Positions 62,299 to 64,000 of a stretch of 64,000 bases of DNA are shown here, piece by piece. Position 1 is the stretch's first letter. The number at the start of each line of letters is the position of its first letter. The notes beneath the pieces were generated by a model. It was given only the letters and a program-made list of their open reading frames with translations. It had not been told where the DNA came from and did not search any database. The position numbers and the translations under genes were made by a program. Source of the stretch: Paenibacillus polymyxa M1. GTDB lineage: Bacteria > Bacillota > Bacilli > Paenibacillales > Paenibacillaceae. Location of the stretch: NCBI RefSeq assembly GCF_000237325.1, contig NC_017542.1, positions 688,501 through 752,500 on the forward strand, in the 5' to 3' direction.

Positions 62299-62964
62299 GT
62301 GAACGAACGAGATTTCAAAGATGGTCTTTTCACCGAATACGCACGGATTGGAAAATGCTTGTCCAGCCCGAAAAGGTTGGAAATTCTTGATATTCTCATA
62401 CAAGGACCCAAATCAGTTGAAGTTCTATCTAAAATGACTTCGATGTCCGTTGCCAATGTTTCTCAGCATCTACAAACTCTATATCAGGCTAAGTTGGTTC
62501 AATCCAAAAAGCAGGGAAACTTTGTGTATTATGAACTTTCTGATTCATCTGTTTTGCACTTTTTAAATTCACTGTATGACCTGTCTGAAAAGCAGTTAAT
62601 TGAAGTTCAGCATATTAAGGAGCAATTTTTGGGTCAATTCTCAGATGTTGAAGGAGTCACAATGGAAGAATTGGCAATGCGGATGGAAAAAGGGGAAGTC
62701 ACACTTCTGGATGTACGGCCACGAGATGAATATGAAACTGCGCATATACCGGGAGCTGTTTCCGTTCCAATTGAAGAATTAGCGGAGCAGTTATCCTTGT
62801 TGCCAGCCGACTCAAAGATTGTGGCTTATTGCAGAGGCCCGTATTGCTTAATGGCGGTTAGAGCTATTGAATTGTTGCAAGCTCATGGTTTCGAAGCTAG
62901 ACACTTGGATAAGAGTGTTCACGATTGGAACGACTTTATTCTTAACGAAGTGACAGGTTCATGA
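62299..62964 (+). CDS. ArsR-family regulator fused to a rhodanese domain
   Basis: GTG 62299 (after GGGGTG, seven bases) is preferred over an ATG five codons earlier. The N-terminal ArsR winged helix (YARIGKCLSSPKRLEILDIL, EVLSKMTSMSVANVSQHLQTL) is followed by a rhodanese domain (about 115-220) with LLDVRPRDEYETAHIPGAVSVP and the active-site Cys of AYCRGPYCLMAV. The fusion suggests sensing of reactive sulfur or thiol stress. The downstream MFS gene is the likely target. Confidence 0.88.
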   Translation: MNERDFKDGLFTEYARIGKCLSSPKRLEILDILIQGPKSVEVLSKMTSMSVANVSQHLQTLYQAKLVQSKKQGNFVYYELSDSSVLHFLNSLYDLSEKQLIEVQHIKEQFLGQFSDVEGVTMEELAMRMEKGEVTLLDVRPRDEYETAHIPGAVSVPIEELAEQLSLLPADSKIVAYCRGPYCLMAVRAIELLQAHGFEARHLDKSVHDWNDFILNEVTGS

Positions 62965-63029
62965 AGATTGGAATGCTTGTCACTTTTTGATGAAAAACAG
63001 ATAACTGTTTTGAAGGGAATCAGGGGAGG

Positions 63030-64000
63030 ATGTTAGCCTTAATGAATTTGACGAATGCTTCGCAGAAGAAGCAAGCGCTTATCAATTCCTATGTGGAATC
63101 TTCAGATAAGCAAAAAAAACTGTATCGTCGTACGCTTATCACCGTTATTTTCTCTCAAATTTTTGGAGGCGCCGGACTGGCTGCCGGAGTAACCGTGGGT
63201 GCGTTATTGGCGCAAGATATGCTGGGTACGGATAAGTTCACGGGGGTTCCTACAGCACTATTTACACTTGGATCAGCGGTTGCAGCGCTCCTCGTTGGTC
63301 GGTTTTCCCAAAGATTTGGCCGACGGATGGGGTTGGGACTCGGTTTTATTGCAGGGGGAGTTGGGGCGATCGGTGTCGTTGTTGCAGCTCTTATGAATAG
63401 TATTACCCTGCTTTTGGTCTCCCTTCTTATTTATGGATCGGGAACGGCTACAAACCTGCAGGCTCGTTATGCCGGTACAGATCTCGCGAATTCAAAGCAG
63501 AGAGCAACAGCTGCGAGTATGGCTATGGTCTTTACAACGATCGGAGCGGTAGCCGGTCCCAACTTAGTTAACGTTACGGGAGAGTTTGCGTTATCCATTG
63601 GAGTCCCCAGTTTAGCGGGACCTTTTCTTTTAGCGGCTGTAGCCTATACACTAGCAGGCATAATATTATTGCTACTTCTTCATCCAGATCCTTTATTGGT
63701 AGCCAAAGCGGTTGCGAATCAGGCGGCACAAGGAAGCCAGTCGTCTTCTGATCTTGAAGCTACTCGTGATGGCAAAAAAGGAATTACTCTTGGCGCTTTA
63801 ATTATGATAATAACTCAAATTGTCATGGTTGCGATTATGACGATGACTCCCGTACATATGAAGCATCATGGACATGGACTTGGCGAAGTAGGATTAGTCA
63901 TCGGTTTTCATATTGGCGCTATGTATCTTCCGTCTCTGATTACAGGTATTCTTGTCGATAAGATTGGTCGTATAGCGCTGGCGCTGGCTTCGGCTGTAAC
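63030..64000 (+). CDS. MFS transporter, 3' end beyond the window
   Basis: An uninterrupted frame runs from ATG 63030 (or ATG 63042, further from AGGGGAGG) to the window edge, 323 codons, encoding eight or so membrane helices. MFS hallmarks include the loop GRFSQRFGRRMGL after helix 2, GSGTATNLQARYAGTDL and a long central loop followed by KKGITLGALIMIITQIV. It lies 65 bases after the ArsR-rhodanese gene and is probably in its operon. Substrate unknown. Confidence 0.85.
   Translation, partial: MLALMNLTNASQKKQALINSYVESSDKQKKLYRRTLITVIFSQIFGGAGLAAGVTVGALLAQDMLGTDKFTGVPTALFTLGSAVAALLVGRFSQRFGRRMGLGLGFIAGGVGAIGVVVAALMNSITLLLVSLLIYGSGTATNLQARYAGTDLANSKQRATAASMAMVFTTIGAVAGPNLVNVTGEFALSIGVPSLAGPFLLAAVAYTLAGIILLLLLHPDPLLVAKAVANQAAQGSQSSSDLEATRDGKKGITLGALIMIITQIVMVAIMTMTPVHMKHHGHGLGEVGLVIGFHIGAMYLPSLITGILVDKIGRIALALASAV

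Noticed and set aside
1..64000. CRISPR arrays, tRNA and rRNA genes, riboswitches
   Set aside because: No regularly spaced repeats, cloverleaf-like sequences, T-box motif or recognisable riboswitch cores were seen by eye. A covariance search could still find a small RNA.

Overview
The window reads as chromosome of a Gram-positive endospore-forming bacterium of the genus Paenibacillus, probably near the P. polymyxa group. The grounds are strong AAGGAGG-type ribosome binding sites with frequent GTG/TTG starts, sigma-A promoters, Fur and CcpA-type sites, and a gene mix typical of that genus: a CBM35-GH26 mannanase, an ECF41 sigma factor with its carboxymuconolactone decarboxylase partner, a Btr-type AraC-binding-protein fusion, a YezG immunity protein and many glycosidases. 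No ribosomal RNA, tRNA or CRISPR array was seen. The species assignment is inference from gene content.

Layout. 0-3.8 kb: 3' end of a sugar ABC transporter binding lipoprotein, then a secreted GH26 mannanase with two CBM35-like modules. 3.8-7.2 kb: GNAT, a small unknown, a SUKH/HEAT protein and a DltE-like dehydrogenase. 7.4-16.4 kb: house-keeping block with a UvrD-type helicase carrying a zinc-ribbon tail, a coiled-coil zinc-ribbon protein next to a TrmB regulator, a NUDIX hydrolase, a phosphatase, MscL with a zinc-ribbon tail, the CMD/ECF41 pair with its own promoter, and a DUF4870 protein. 16.4-20.2 kb: a MOSC gene between two identical 18-bp repeats, a dense cluster of DnaA boxes, and a minus-strand run encoding a serine hydrolase, an UgtP-like glycosyltransferase and a YjzC-like small protein. 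20.5-28.6 kb: methionine aminopeptidase, GNAT, an Fnr-box-preceded DUF438/DUF1858 pair and a GntR-ABC exporter operon. 28.6-31.5 kb: TetR, a fumarylacetoacetase-family protein and a metallo-beta-lactamase-fold protein around a shared palindrome.

31.5-33.8 kb is a scar zone with a group II intron 5' fragment lying directly against a terminator and a decayed DinB-like gene. 33.9-38.7 kb returns to intact genes: radical SAM, NTF2-like, AraC, rarA, MmcQ and MaoC. 38.7-47.2 kb is a visibly AT-rich accessory island: integrase remnant, lipoprotein fragment, lipoprotein, GH24 lysozyme, decayed VOC gene, an intact YezG-type immunity gene, several broken pieces that resemble toxin tails or immunity proteins, and further unrecognised small genes. 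No complete toxin is present, so the island looks like an orphan-immunity graveyard.

47.6-50.7 kb: an iron-siderophore binding lipoprotein and an AraC-substrate-binding fusion regulator, each behind its own Fur-box-like site. 50.7-62.2 kb: a BASS-family transporter, an AraC regulator divergent from a glycan operon (tiny coupled ORF, cellulase-like GH, GH35), a GH5 mannanase, a deoxynucleotidase-like HAD protein, a Nif3-like protein and a GH2 enzyme. 62.2 kb to the end: an ArsR-rhodanese regulator with a textbook sigma-A promoter, and an MFS transporter that runs off the window.
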